Assembly: GCA_963764205.1 (NCBI GenBank)
Contig: CAVXRN010000002.1
Location: 1,302,001-1,366,000 of the forward strand
Origin: Chersky-840 sp963764205
Lineage (GTDB): Bacteria; Actinomycetota; Acidimicrobiia; Acidimicrobiales; UBA8190
DNA length: 64,000 bases
Direction of reading: 5' to 3'
This document shows, piece after piece, positions 26,699 through 38,290 of this stretch. The translations under genes and the position numbers were made by a program. Below the pieces are notes generated by a model. That model was given only the letters and a program-made list of their open reading frames with translations. It made no database searches and was not told the DNA's origin. The stretch's first letter is position 1. Every line of letters starts with the position of its first letter.

Positions 26699-27442
26699 GT
26701 GAAAGGCGTGATCCTGGCAGGAGGCAGCGGCACCCGGCTCCACCCGCTGACCCGGATCACCAACAAGCACCTCTTGCCGATCTACGACCGACCCATGATC
26801 AGCTACGCCATCGAGGCGCTGGTCCTGGCCGGGATCAACGAGATGATGCTCGTGACCGGGGGGACCCACGCGGGGGAATTCCTCCGTCTGCTCGGCAACG
26901 GCCACGAGCACGGCATCGACCGACTCAGCTACGCCTATCAGGACAAGCCGGGCGGCATCGCCGAGGCACTGGGCCTGGCCGAGCGCTTCGTGGCAGGAGA
27001 CCCGGTGCTCGTGATGCTGGGCGACAACATCGTCGAGCGCACGTTCCGACCCACGGTCGAGCACTTCGCCAAGCAGGGAGGCGGCGCGCGCATCGTCCTG
27101 ACCGAGGCCGACGACCCGGCGCACCTGCGCCACCTCGGAGTCCCCGAGTTCGACGCCGAGCGCCGCATCACCCACATCGTGGAAAAGCCCGAGAACCCGC
27201 CGAGCAACTACGCCGTGACCGGCATCTACTGCTACGACCCGTCGGTGTTCGAGGTCATCGGCACGTTGGAGCCGTCGGGGCGCGGCGAGCTCGAGATCAC
27301 CGACGTCAACAACTATTTCGTGCAGCAGCGCACCATGGCCTACGACATCCTCGACGGCTTCTGGGGCGACGCCGGGGAGTCCATCGACGCCTACTACGCC
27401 GTCAACGACTTCGTGCGGGAGAACGGCGCCAACAAAGGCTGA
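26699..27442 (+). CDS. sugar-1-phosphate nucleotidyltransferase (RmlA-like)
   Basis: Transfers a nucleoside monophosphate to a hexose-1-phosphate, probably dTTP + glucose-1-P to dTDP-glucose. The N-terminal catalytic motif is ILAGGSGTRLHPLTRITNKH, followed by PIYDRPMISYAIEALV, MLGDNIVE (metal Asp), VEKPENPPSNYAVTGIYCY and DGFWGDAGESIDAY. These match glucose-1-phosphate thymidylyltransferases. At 247 aa it is shorter than RmlA (about 290) and lacks the C-terminal helical allosteric part, as in the short family. No rmlB, rmlC or rmlD is nearby. Convergent with ftsX, 4 bp apart. Confidence 0.85.
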   Translation: MKGVILAGGSGTRLHPLTRITNKHLLPIYDRPMISYAIEALVLAGINEMMLVTGGTHAGEFLRLLGNGHEHGIDRLSYAYQDKPGGIAEALGLAERFVAGDPVLVMLGDNIVERTFRPTVEHFAKQGGGARIVLTEADDPAHLRHLGVPEFDAERRITHIVEKPENPPSNYAVTGIYCYDPSVFEVIGTLEPSGRGELEITDVNNYFVQQRTMAYDILDGFWGDAGESIDAYYAVNDFVRENGANKG

Positions 27443-27446
27443 GCGC

Positions 27447-28328
27447 TCAGGCGTCGAGGAACCGGCGGATCCCGAGGTAGGACCCGAAGGACCCGATCAC
27501 CACGCCGATCAGCACCACCACCAGGCTGGTCACGATGACCTCGCCCGTCGGCATGCGCATCTGGTACCAGATGTTGCCCGTCTTGGTGTTGGAGAAGCTG
27601 TCGAGCAAGAAGTGCAGCGAGAACACCGTCAACGACGCGAACAACGCGCCGAAGAGTCCCTGGGCCACCCCCTCGAACATGAACGGCACGCGGATAAACC
27701 AGTTGGTGGCACCCACGAGCTTCATGACCGACACCTCTCGTCGGCGGGCGAAGATGGCCAGTCGGATGGTGTTGATGATGAGCACCGAGGCCGACAGCAG
27801 CAAGATCACGGCCAGCACGAAGAACACGAGCTGCAGGATCCGGCTCACCGTCTGGATGTTGTGGATCGTCTTGGTGGGCACCGCCACGCTCTTGACGCCG
27901 GGGTACTTGCCGAACTGTTTGGCGATGGCCAGAGCCTCGTTGGGGTTGTCGAGCTGGATGCGCAACGACGAGGGCATGGTCCCGACCGTGAGGACCTGGT
28001 ACTCCGGCGGCGTGAGCAGGCGCTTGGCCTCGGCGAGGTCATAGGCCTGGGAGCGGTAGGTCGTGGAGCGGACATAGGGCAGCTGATGGACCTGCTGCTG
28101 CACCGACGCCAGTTGAGCCGACGAGATGTTGGGGTCGAGCCAGATGATGGCGTCGACGCCGTGGGCCCACTGCGTCGTGGCGTGGGCCACCCCTTGGCGC
28201 AGGAGCAGCGACGCCCCCACGAGTGACAACGACACCCCGACCGTGAGCACCGCGGCGATGGTCATGAGCCGGTTGCGCCACAGGTTCGAGGCCGTCTCGC
28301 GCGCCACGTAATCCAGCGAGACCGGCAC
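27447..28328 (-). CDS. ftsX: cell-division ABC-transporter-like permease FtsX
   Basis: The membrane partner of FtsE; together they activate peptidoglycan hydrolases at the septum or elongation sites. It is 293 aa with four predicted membrane helices: residues ~22-45, an extracellular domain from ~50 to 165, then helices near 170-200, 215-240 and 260-285. The N-terminal SLDYVARETASNLWRNRLMT is typical of actinobacterial FtsX. The GTG start at 28328 is 1 bp after the ftsE stop, so the two are translationally coupled. The usual downstream smpB of Actinobacteria is not present here. Confidence 0.92.
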   Translation of the reverse strand: MPVSLDYVARETASNLWRNRLMTIAAVLTVGVSLSLVGASLLLRQGVAHATTQWAHGVDAIIWLDPNISSAQLASVQQQVHQLPYVRSTTYRSQAYDLAEAKRLLTPPEYQVLTVGTMPSSLRIQLDNPNEALAIAKQFGKYPGVKSVAVPTKTIHNIQTVSRILQLVFFVLAVILLLSASVLIINTIRLAIFARRREVSVMKLVGATNWFIRVPFMFEGVAQGLFGALFASLTVFSLHFLLDSFSNTKTGNIWYQMRMPTGEVIVTSLVVVLIGVVIGSFGSYLGIRRFLDA

Positions 28329-28329
28329 C

Positions 28330-29058
28330 TCAGTGCGTCCCGCGCTGCAGCTGGTCTTCGGGCGCCATGCCGGCGGGGGCCATGCCGTAGACACCGCGTG
28401 CCTGGTCGCGCACGAGCGTGCCGTGGTCGAGCTCGATGACGCGCCGACGCATCTGGTCGACGATGCCGGCGTCGTGGGTGGCGACGACCACGGTCGTGCC
28501 GGTGCGGTTGATGCGGTCGAGCAGGCGCATGATCCCCTGGCTGGTGGCGGGGTCGAGGTTCCCGGTGGGCTCGTCGGCCAGCACCACGAGGGGGCGGTTC
28601 ACGAAGGCGCGGGCCACCGCCACCCGCTGCTGCTCACCGCCCGACAGCTCTCCGGGCAGGCTGTCGTGCTTCTTCGACAGCCCGACGAGGTCGAGGACCT
28701 GCGGCACCTGGAGCGCGATCACGTGCTTGGGCCGACCGATCACCTCGAGCGCGAAGGCCACGTTCTCGAACACCGACTTGTTGGGAAGGAGCCGGAAGTC
28801 CTGGAACACACAGCCGATGTTGCGCCGAAGGTAGGGGATCCGCCACTGACTGAGATGACAAATGTCGCGGCCGGCCACCCAGATGCGCCCTCCACCGGGG
28901 TCCTCCTCGCGCAGGAGGAGACGGATGAAGGTGGTCTTGCCCGATCCCGACGGGCCCACGAGGAAGACGAACTCGCCCTTGTCGATGTCGATCGACACGT
29001 CGCGCAGCGCGATGGAACCGCTCTTGTAGGTTTTTGTGACGTTCTCGAAACGGATCAT
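28330..29058 (-). CDS. ftsE: cell-division ATP-binding protein FtsE
   Basis: The ABC ATPase partner of FtsX, 242 aa. Motifs are Walker A GPSGSGKTTF, Q-loop NIGCVFQDFRLLP, ABC signature LSGGEQQRVAVARA, Walker B VVLADEPTGNLDP and the H-loop VVVATHDAGIV. The N-terminus MIRFENVTKTYKSGSIAL is standard for FtsE. A TAGGGT hexamer at 29123-29128 upstream may be its -10. About 110 bp separate it from prfB. Confidence 0.95.
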   Translation of the reverse strand: MIRFENVTKTYKSGSIALRDVSIDIDKGEFVFLVGPSGSGKTTFIRLLLREEDPGGGRIWVAGRDICHLSQWRIPYLRRNIGCVFQDFRLLPNKSVFENVAFALEVIGRPKHVIALQVPQVLDLVGLSKKHDSLPGELSGGEQQRVAVARAFVNRPLVVLADEPTGNLDPATSQGIMRLLDRINRTGTTVVVATHDAGIVDQMRRRVIELDHGTLVRDQARGVYGMAPAGMAPEDQLQRGTH

Positions 29059-29171
29059 CGAGCAAGTCCTCGGCGGCATGCCCCAACCGCCATCGGCCGT
29101 TGTGGCACATGAGGGCACCGTGACCCTACCAGCCCGGCTTCTCCGCATACAGGACGGGGCACCGGCACGCC

Positions 29172-30298
29172 TCAGCCCTCCACGGGCCGGCGCCGACGCA
29201 GCTCGGCCTCGATGAACGCGTCGATGTCGCCGTCGAGCACGGCGTCGACGTTGCCGGTCTCGTAGCCGGTGCGGAGGTCCTTGACCATCTGGTACGGCGC
29301 CTGCACGTAGGAGCGGATCTGGCTCCCCCAGGCGTTGTCGGCCTTGGGGCCCGACAGCTCGTCCAGTTCGGCCCGTCGCTCCGCCCGCTGCAGCTCGACG
29401 AGCTTGGCGGCCAGGATCTGCATGGCGCGTGCCTTGTTCTGGTGCTGGCTGCGCTCGTTCTGGCACGACACCACGATGCCGGTGGGCAGGTGGGTGAGGC
29501 GCACCGCCGAGTCGGTCTTGTTGACGTGCTGCCCACCGGCTCCCGAGGACCGGTAGGTGTCGATGCGGAGGTCCTTGTCGTCGATGTCGATCTCGGTCGG
29601 CGGCGTCCTCGAGGAAGGGGATCACGTCGACCGTGGCGAAACTCGTCTGGCGGCGGTGCTGGGAGTCGAAGGGTGACATCCGCACCAACCGGTGCACGCC
29701 GCGCTCGGCCGACAGCAACCCGTACGCGAACCGGCCCTTCACGATGAACGTCGCCGACAACAGTCCGGCTTCTTGGCCCTCGGTGACCTCGTCCACCTCA
29801 AAGGCGAAACCCCGCCGTTCGGCCCAGCGCAGGTACATGCGCAGGAGCATCTCGGTCCAGTCCTGGGCATCGGTGCCGCCCGCGCCGGCGTGCACCTCGG
29901 CGATGGCGTCGCGTTCGTCGTACTCGCCGGAGAACAACGAGCGCAGCTCGAGGGCCGACAGCTTCTTCGTGAGTTGGTCGACAGCCTCGGTCAGCTCACC
30001 GGTGAGCGAATGGTCCGACTCCTCGAGCATGAGGTCGTACAACACCTCGGCGTCGGACAACGTTGCGTTGAGCTCCTCGAGCATGTCGATGTCCGCGTTC
30101 ACCGAACTGAATTCCGACGTCACGGCGCGAGCCTGGTCCGGGTCGTCCCACAGGTCAGGACGCGACACCTCGGTCTCGAGCTCGGATCGACGCTCGCGCA
30201 GGTGCTCCAAGCCGAGGTAGCCCTCGGCCTCCTCCAGACGCTTGCGGAGCGACGCCAGCTCCCCCCGGAGGTCGCGCTGGTCGCCGGCGCCCGCCGGC

Positions 30299-30312
<14 letters not shown>
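29172..30312 (-). CDS. prfB: peptide chain release factor 2, one frameshift
   Basis: RF2 terminates translation at UGA and UAA. About 379 aa once repaired. The N-terminal helical domain is followed by HAGAGGTDAQDWTEMLLRMY, the SPF codon-recognition motif in VRMSPFDSQ, and, after the break, the catalytic SSGAGGQHVNKT and VVSCQNERSQHQNK. One extra base near 29595 (an extra C on the coding strand) shifts the frame between FLEDAAD and EIDIDDKDLRIDTYRS. This is not the programmed RF2 +1 frameshift, which sits at codon ~25 with an in-frame UGA; none is seen there. The ATG at 30312 overlaps the secA end by 14 bp. Confidence 0.92.
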
Positions 30313-33088
<2,776 letters not shown>

Positions 33089-33097
33089 GACCCGGGC

Positions 33098-33103
33098 AGT
33101 CTA
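33098..33103 (-). promoter_or_regulatory. -10-like element before secA
   Basis: TAGACT lies 9 nt before the secA ATG, with no Shine-Dalgarno. This is consistent with a leader of only a few nucleotides. Confidence 0.35.
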
Positions 33104-33218
33104 CCGCCGGGCCATGGCCGCTCAGCGGCGCACCGCCATCCCGAGGCCGACGTTCCCGGGGCCGACCTTCAGGGGCGGTCCCGACGGGGAGGGGCGGCCC
33201 TGGGCCCCGTCGGCGGTG

Positions 33219-33560
33219 TCAGGCCTTGGAAAGTGAGTGGGAACGGCGGGGGTGCGAGCGACCCACCAACTTTCCCTTCAGCCGCTCGACCTGGTGTTCG
33301 AGCTTGTCCACGACCTTGTCCACCGCGACGGGCACGTCGTGTGCGGCCGCCTTGGCCCGCAGGGTGTGCCCGTGGCCGGTGATCGTGACCTCACACACCT
33401 TGCGCCGGGGCCCGGGGGCGTCTTTGTCCTCGCTGAGCCGCACCTCGGCTCGCTCGAGCACCGGGGTCAACCGCCCGAGCTTGGCCACCTTCACCCGTGC
33501 GAGCGCCCGGACTTCCTCGGGCGTGGTCTGCTTGGGTCCCACAACGGCGACGTCCACCAC
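33219..33560 (-). CDS. hpf: ribosome hibernation promotion factor, short form
   Basis: A 113-aa HPF/RaiA (YfiA) family protein that binds the 30S subunit in slow growth or stress. The beta-alpha-beta-beta-beta-alpha domain is recognisable: VRALARVKVAKLGRL, ERAEVRLSEDKD, KVCEVTITGHGHTLRAKAAA and AVDKVVDKLEHQVERLKGKL. The start is one of two tandem GTG codons (33560 or 33557) behind a strong AAGGAGG. Unlike the ~200-aa long HPF usual in Actinobacteria, it stops after the N-terminal domain, and no C-terminal dimerisation domain is found in any frame of the next 120 bp. It sits upstream of secA, as in many Actinobacteria. Confidence 0.85.
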   Translation of the reverse strand: MVDVAVVGPKQTTPEEVRALARVKVAKLGRLTPVLERAEVRLSEDKDAPGPRRKVCEVTITGHGHTLRAKAAAHDVPVAVDKVVDKLEHQVERLKGKLVGRSHPRRSHSLSKA

Positions 33561-34060
33561 TGCACCTCCTTCAGGCCCCGGGTGAGTCACTTCCTCCCCG
33601 TGTGGCCGAGATGTTCGATGCTTGTGGATCGCGTCCGGCTGACCTGGTCTTTGTCCCCACACTCGCCTGCAGAGGAGGTGGCGGCCCGGCTGCCGGCGAC
33701 GGCCCGGTGTGTACCGTTCCGTCCGACGACACCCATGACGGCTCGCTTCGCTCCTTCTCCGTCGAACACCGGGAGTCGGCGCCCCGACGGGCAGGGCTTA
33801 CCTCTAAGTCGCACCATGCTCAGCAACCATGAGTTGCCTTACGTGGGTCGTTTCGCCTGCGACTGGCTTCGACTTGCAACCACAGACCCGGACACGATCC
33901 ACGGCTCTCAGCGTACGCCTCTCCCCCCACCTTGTCTCGGGCGCGACGATCGTGGCAGTTGAGGAGGGAGATCTTCGGGTTGCGGGCGCGCCGCCGGCGC
34001 CGGCGCGATCGCCGCGTCGGAGGCGCCGGTGATCAGGTGCCGGTGCTCAGGCGCCGGTGA
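33561..34060. other. 500-bp gap between ahcY and hpf without a recognised gene
   Basis: No convincing coding frame, tRNA or riboswitch was seen. It holds GC-rich inverted sequence near 33985-34020 (alternating GCCGGCG blocks) just downstream of ahcY, which could end ahcY transcription, and a small inverted repeat GCAAC/GTTGC near 33822-33837. Local GC is a little lower than in the genes. It presumably contains the hpf promoter. Confidence 0.4.
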
Positions 34061-34072
34061 TCAGGTGCCGGT
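34022..34072. repeat. 23-bp direct repeat at the ahcY 3' end
   Basis: Two exact 23-bp copies (34022-34044 and 34050-34072, beginning GGCGCCGGTGATCAGG) lie 28 bp apart. The second spans the ahcY stop codon, so the last codons and stop are duplicated downstream. It looks like a local tandem duplication. Confidence 0.8.
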
Positions 34073-35333
34073 CTGCCAGGAGCCGAGGTACTCCTCCTGG
34101 GCCGGGGTCAACCGGTCGATGGCGACACCCATCGTGTCAAGCTTGAGGCGGGCGATTTCGGCGTCGATGGTGCGGGGCACGTCGTACACGCGGTTCTCCG
34201 AACGTTGCCGCATTGTGCATGACCCATTCCGCCGCCAGCGCCTGGTTGGCGAAGCTCATGTCCATGACCGCAGCGGGATGTCCCTCCGCCGCGCCGAGGT
34301 TGACGAGTCGTCCCTCGGCGATGACGAGGACGTGCTTGCCGCGGACGGAGAACTCCTCGACCATGGGACGCACGTGGCGCCGCTGGCCCTCGGACATCTC
34401 GGCCAGGCTGACGAGGTCGATCTCGATGTCGAAGTGGCCCGAGTTGGCCACGATGGCCCCGTCCTGCATCCGCTCGAAGTGCTCGGCCCGCAGTACGTCA
34501 CGGTTTCCCGTGACGGTGATGAAGATGTCCCCCTCGCCCGCGGCCACCTCCATGGGCTCGACCCGGAACCCGTCCATGACAGCCTCGAGGGCACGCAGCG
34601 GATTGATCTCGGTCACGATCACCTGCGCACCGAGGCCCCGCGCCCGGCTGGCCACACCCTTGCCGCAGTAGCCGTACCCGGCGACCACGATGCGCTTGCC
34701 CGCCAACAGCACGTTGGTGGCCCGGATGACTCCGTCGAGCGTGGACTGGCCCGTGCCGTACCGGTTGTCGAACATGTGCTTGGTGTCGGCGTCGTTCACG
34801 GCGACGATGGGGTACTTGAGCGCACCCTCGGCCTCCATGGCCCGCAGCCGAATCACGCCGGTGGTGGTCTCTTCGGTCCCGGCCACGATCTCCGACACCT
34901 GCTCGGGCCGCGTCTGGTGGATGCGCGACACCGTGTCGCACCCGTCGTCCATGGTCATGGTCGGATGCCGGTCGAGCAGGGCGTCGATGTGCGCGTAGTA
35001 CAGCTCGGCGTTCTCGCCCCTCACCGCGAAGGTGGGGATGCCTTCGTCGCGCACGAGGGACGCGGCCACGTCGTCCTGCGTCGACAACGGGTTCGACGCG
35101 CAGATCAACACTTCGGCGCCGCCGGCCTTGAGGGTGCGCAGGAGATTGGCGGTCTCGGTCGTGACGTGCAGGCACGCCGCGATGACGGCCCCGGCCAGAG
35201 GACGCTCCTTGGCGAAGCGCTCCCGGATCGACGTCAGGACCGGCATGTTGGCGTCGGCCCATGCGATGCGCTGGCGACCGAGGTCGGCGAGGCCGAGGTC
35301 GGCGACGTCGTGGTCAGTGGCGGACGTGGACAT
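34061..35333 (-). CDS. ahcY: S-adenosylhomocysteine hydrolase, one frameshift
   Basis: Reversibly cleaves S-adenosylhomocysteine to adenosine and homocysteine in the methyl cycle, using bound NAD. About 423 aa after repair. Substrate motifs are LHVTTETANLLRTLKAGGA and CASNPLSTQDDVAA; the NAD Rossmann motif is VVAGYGYCGKGVASRARGLG. An extra A near 34205 breaks the frame at HNAA; beyond it ENRVYDVPRTIDAEIA through GSWQTGT restores a C-terminus. This C-terminus lacks the longer DxYRY-type tail of eukaryotic and many proteobacterial enzymes, as in archaeal-type proteins. GAGGAG lies upstream of the ATG. It is the last gene before PGI/PMI. Confidence 0.92.
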
Positions 35334-35431
35334 GGTGTGCTCCTCGTGTGGATGGACGGGCTCTGGTCTCTGGCCCTGCTGATGCGGTAACTCTCGGTCC
35401 TTCTGGGTCGTTCTTCGTCCTCGGGAGTGCT

Positions 35432-36484
35432 CTACGCCTCGAGCAGACGGCGCTTCAACTCGTCGAGGACCGGCACGGGCCCAGGGTCGATGCCCTCCCG
35501 GGCGGCGAGGTGGAGCGAGACGAAGTCCCCTACGAGCACGAGGTCGAGGAGCTGTGCCAGGTCCCCCTCACCCTGGGCGCGCACCTCGATGATGTCAGCT
35601 ACGACCTCCCGAAGCACATCCGCGACGAAGGCGTAGCGCCGGGCCAGCTGGGGATGTTCGGCGTCGTGGCGCAGGTTGATGAGGGTGAGCACCTGGCGGG
35701 TGACGTCCCCGTGCTGACCCCAGCCTGCGATCTCGTTGTGGCAGAGCTCGGGATAGACCGCCGAGAACGCCGGTGCCTTGGCGTTCTCGTTGACCTGTGC
35801 CTTCCATCGAGTCGCCGCCGCGGCCCCCACGGCCTGGGCGCCGTGGATCAAGGGGATGGTGCGGCCGATCCGGCGGGCCACCTCCTCCGCCGAGCTGCCC
35901 GGCTGGACCAATCGGTCCCGCCGGTACTTGAGCTGGTCGACTGCCAGAGCCACCCACGTGGCGGCGCCGGGGAACAGCCCGATGTCCTCCAGGACCACCA
36001 GGGGCGGGATGGCCATGGCCCCGATCCCGGCGCGAGGTTGGGGGATCGACGTGGGCACCGGGACCACCGGCGCCCCCCATTCCTCGGCCAGCCGACCCAG
36101 CTCACCACCGCCGGTCACGGCCACGAGGCTGGCTCCGGCGTTCGCCGCCTCCCCCGCCGCCTCCACCGTCTCCTCGGTGTTCCCCGAGAACGAGATGGCG
36201 AAGACGAGCGAACCGCGGCCCACGAAGTCGGGCAGGTCGTAGGACTTCACCACCGTGATGGGCACGGGGACGAACGGCCCCGCCACCGCCACCATGATGT
36301 CGCCGGCCAGACCGCTGCCCCCCATGCCGAGGACGACGACGTTCTCGACGTACTCACGCTCGGGCAGGCCGTCGAGACCGTGCGCGGCGCCGACCCCCGC
36401 GGCGACCTGCTCGGGGAGGCCGGCGGTCACCTCGAACATGTCGAGCGTGTCGAGCACGCCCTTGGCCACGGGTACCTCGGTCAT
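35432..36484 (-). CDS. bifunctional phosphoglucose/phosphomannose isomerase
   Basis: A SIS-domain isomerase of 350 aa that interconverts fructose-6-P with glucose-6-P and mannose-6-P. Motifs are VVVLGMGGSGLAGDI (first SIS domain), AISFSGNTEETVEAA (sugar-phosphate Ser/Thr loop), RAGIGAMAIPPLV, and the catalytic Glu-containing region KAPAFSAVYPELCHNEIAGW. It overlaps the Trm112-like gene by 4 bp and lies downstream of manB, as in other Actinobacteria. With ManB it feeds GDP-mannose synthesis. Confidence 0.9.
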   Translation of the reverse strand: MTEVPVAKGVLDTLDMFEVTAGLPEQVAAGVGAAHGLDGLPEREYVENVVVLGMGGSGLAGDIMVAVAGPFVPVPITVVKSYDLPDFVGRGSLVFAISFSGNTEETVEAAGEAANAGASLVAVTGGGELGRLAEEWGAPVVPVPTSIPQPRAGIGAMAIPPLVVLEDIGLFPGAATWVALAVDQLKYRRDRLVQPGSSAEEVARRIGRTIPLIHGAQAVGAAAATRWKAQVNENAKAPAFSAVYPELCHNEIAGWGQHGDVTRQVLTLINLRHDAEHPQLARRYAFVADVLREVVADIIEVRAQGEGDLAQLLDLVLVGDFVSLHLAAREGIDPGPVPVLDELKRRLLEA

Positions 36485-36729
36485 CGCTCGGTGCCGGCGT
36501 CGAGTGTGCTCGGGACGGCGTTGTCCTTGGCCTTGGCGGTGAGTCGCTCGTGCTCGGCGTCGTCGGCCGCGACGGCCTCGTCGACGAGCATGACGGGAAT
36601 CCCGTCGCGCACCATGTAGCTCCGGTGCAACCGGGGGTTGTAGAGCCGGTCCTCGTCCTCGAAGTACAGGAGCGGGCCCTTGTCCTCAGGACAAGCCAGC
36701 ACCTCCAGCAGCAAGGGATCCAGTGCCAT
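36481..36729 (-). CDS. Trm112-like small protein lacking most zinc cysteines
   Basis: An 82-aa protein of the Trm112/UPF0434 type. It shows the family frame LLEVLACPEDKGPLLY and RDGIPVMLVDEAV. Only one Cys remains; the other zinc ligands of canonical Trm112 are replaced by Asp, Arg and Tyr residues, so it probably does not bind Zn. The ATG at 36729 has GGAG upstream. In Actinobacteria a Trm112-like gene commonly lies between manB and PGI/PMI, as here. Its function in this context is unknown. Confidence 0.75.
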   Translation of the reverse strand: MALDPLLLEVLACPEDKGPLLYFEDEDRLYNPRLHRSYMVRDGIPVMLVDEAVAADDAEHERLTAKAKDNAVPSTLDAGTER

Positions 36730-36806
36730 CGGTCGTCGTGCTCCCAACTTCAGTCGTGGGTGGGTCGTTGCATGGTCAGGTGTGCGCCACTACGGGTATC
36801 GAGTTG

Positions 36807-38189
36807 CTACGGGCTGCCGATCGTGGCGCCGCCGGGGACCTCGGCCACGAGCTCCAGGAGCTCCTTGACATGTCGGTCGCACTCGCCGGGCGACGCTGCT
36901 TCGACGTTGAGACGGAGCAGCGGCTCGGTGTTCGAGGGGCGTACGTTGAACCACCAGTCCTCGAAGTCGACGCTCAGCCCGTCGGTGCGGTCACAGAACA
37001 GGCCCTCGGCCGCGAAGTGGTCGGCCAACGACTCGACCGCACCGGCGGGGTCCTGCACCTCGGTGTTGATCTCACCCGAGTCGGAGTACTTGCGATAGGG
37101 GGCGAGCAGCTCCGACAGCGGGACGTCGGCGACAGACAGCTCCTCCAGGACGACCATCGCCGCGATGAGCCCCGAGTCGGCCCGGTAGTTGTCCATGAAG
37201 TAGTAGTGCCCCGAGTGCTCGCCCCCGAAGACCGCGCCGGTGTCCGCCATCACCTGCTTGATGAACGAGTGTCCCACCCGGGTACGCACGGCCGTGCCGC
37301 CGTACTTCTCGATCGTCTCGGGGACGATCTTGGAGCAGATCAGGTTGTACAGGATCGTGGCGCCGGGATGTTTCTCGAGCATGGCGCGAGCCACGAGGGC
37401 GGTCGTGAGCGAGCCCGACACCGGTCGAGCCTGCTCGTCCACCAGGAACACGCGATCGGCGTCACCGTCGAATGCGAGCCCCACGTCCGCGTGCGAGGCG
37501 AGGATCGCCTCTTTGAGGTCCTGGAGATTCTCCTCTTGGATGGGGTCGGCGGGATGGTTGGGGAACGTGCCGTCCAGCTCGCCGAAGAGGATCTCGAGGT
37601 CGACCGGGAGGCCTTCGAACGCCTTGGGGACCACCAGGCCGCCCATGCCGTTGGCGGTGTCGGCGACGACGGTAAGGCGGCGCAGGGCCGACGGGTCGAT
37701 GAAGGACCGGACATGCTCGGCGTACTCCTCGAGGAGCTCGCGCTGCTCGTAGCCGCCCGTCTCGGGCCCGTCGTCGGCGCCCGACGCCAGCGCCTCCTCG
37801 GCGTCGTCCCGGATGATCGCGAGACCGGTGTCCTGGCCCACGGGCTTGGCCCCCGCCAGGCACATCTTGATCCCGTTGTAGGCGGCGGGGTTGTGCGACG
37901 CCGTGAACATCGCCCCGGGGGCGTCGAGTCGGCCGGACGCGAAATACAGCATGTCGGTGGAGGCGAGCCCGAGGTCCACCACGGCGGCCCCGGCGCTGCG
38001 GGCACCCGCCGCGAAGGCCGCGGCGAGCTCCACGCCCGACTCCCGCATGTCGCGCGCCACCAGGATGCGACTCGTTCCTGCGAAGCGCGCGAATGCCCAG
38101 CCGATGGCCCGACAGCGACGGCCGTCGAGCTGATCGGGCACCGTCCCGCGCACGTCGTAGGCCTTGAACACGGCGTCGAGTGCGGTCAT
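36807..38189 (-). CDS. manB: phosphomannomutase/phosphoglucomutase
   Basis: An alpha-D-phosphohexomutase of 460 aa that converts mannose-6-P to mannose-1-P and probably also acts on glucose phosphates. The phosphoserine loop is MFTASHNPAAYNGIK, the metal loop FDGDADRVFLVDE, the sugar-specificity loop GEHSGHYYF, and the phosphate-binding loop RPSNTEPLLRL; all are intact. TAGGCT lies 9 nt before the ATG. It starts the manB-Trm112-PGI/PMI gene set. Confidence 0.93.
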   Translation of the reverse strand: MTALDAVFKAYDVRGTVPDQLDGRRCRAIGWAFARFAGTSRILVARDMRESGVELAAAFAAGARSAGAAVVDLGLASTDMLYFASGRLDAPGAMFTASHNPAAYNGIKMCLAGAKPVGQDTGLAIIRDDAEEALASGADDGPETGGYEQRELLEEYAEHVRSFIDPSALRRLTVVADTANGMGGLVVPKAFEGLPVDLEILFGELDGTFPNHPADPIQEENLQDLKEAILASHADVGLAFDGDADRVFLVDEQARPVSGSLTTALVARAMLEKHPGATILYNLICSKIVPETIEKYGGTAVRTRVGHSFIKQVMADTGAVFGGEHSGHYYFMDNYRADSGLIAAMVVLEELSVADVPLSELLAPYRKYSDSGEINTEVQDPAGAVESLADHFAAEGLFCDRTDGLSVDFEDWWFNVRPSNTEPLLRLNVEAASPGECDRHVKELLELVAEVPGGATIGSP

Positions 38190-38198
38190 GGCGGTCGA

Positions 38199-38204
38199 AG
38201 CCTA
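38199..38204 (-). promoter_or_regulatory. -10-like element before manB
   Basis: TAGGCT lies 9 nt before the manB ATG, with no Shine-Dalgarno between. Confidence 0.35.
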
Positions 38205-38290
38205 CCCGCTCCCCTCCCTCCAGCCTGGAGTGGGAGTGCGATGCAGGGCCGGCGGCCGACCGGCCTCGCCGGCCCTTATTGCCCCGACCC

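Noticed and set aside
33587..33826. Minus-strand ORF of 79 codons upstream of hpf
   Set aside because: It has no ribosome binding site, no domain and mixed codon use, and it runs into the hpf leader. It is probably chance.
35334..35431. SAH riboswitch in the ahcY leader
   Set aside because: The 98-nt leader contains a CCGAGGA-like piece but not the conserved core or pairing of the SAH aptamer; a normal GAGGAG ribosome binding site is present.
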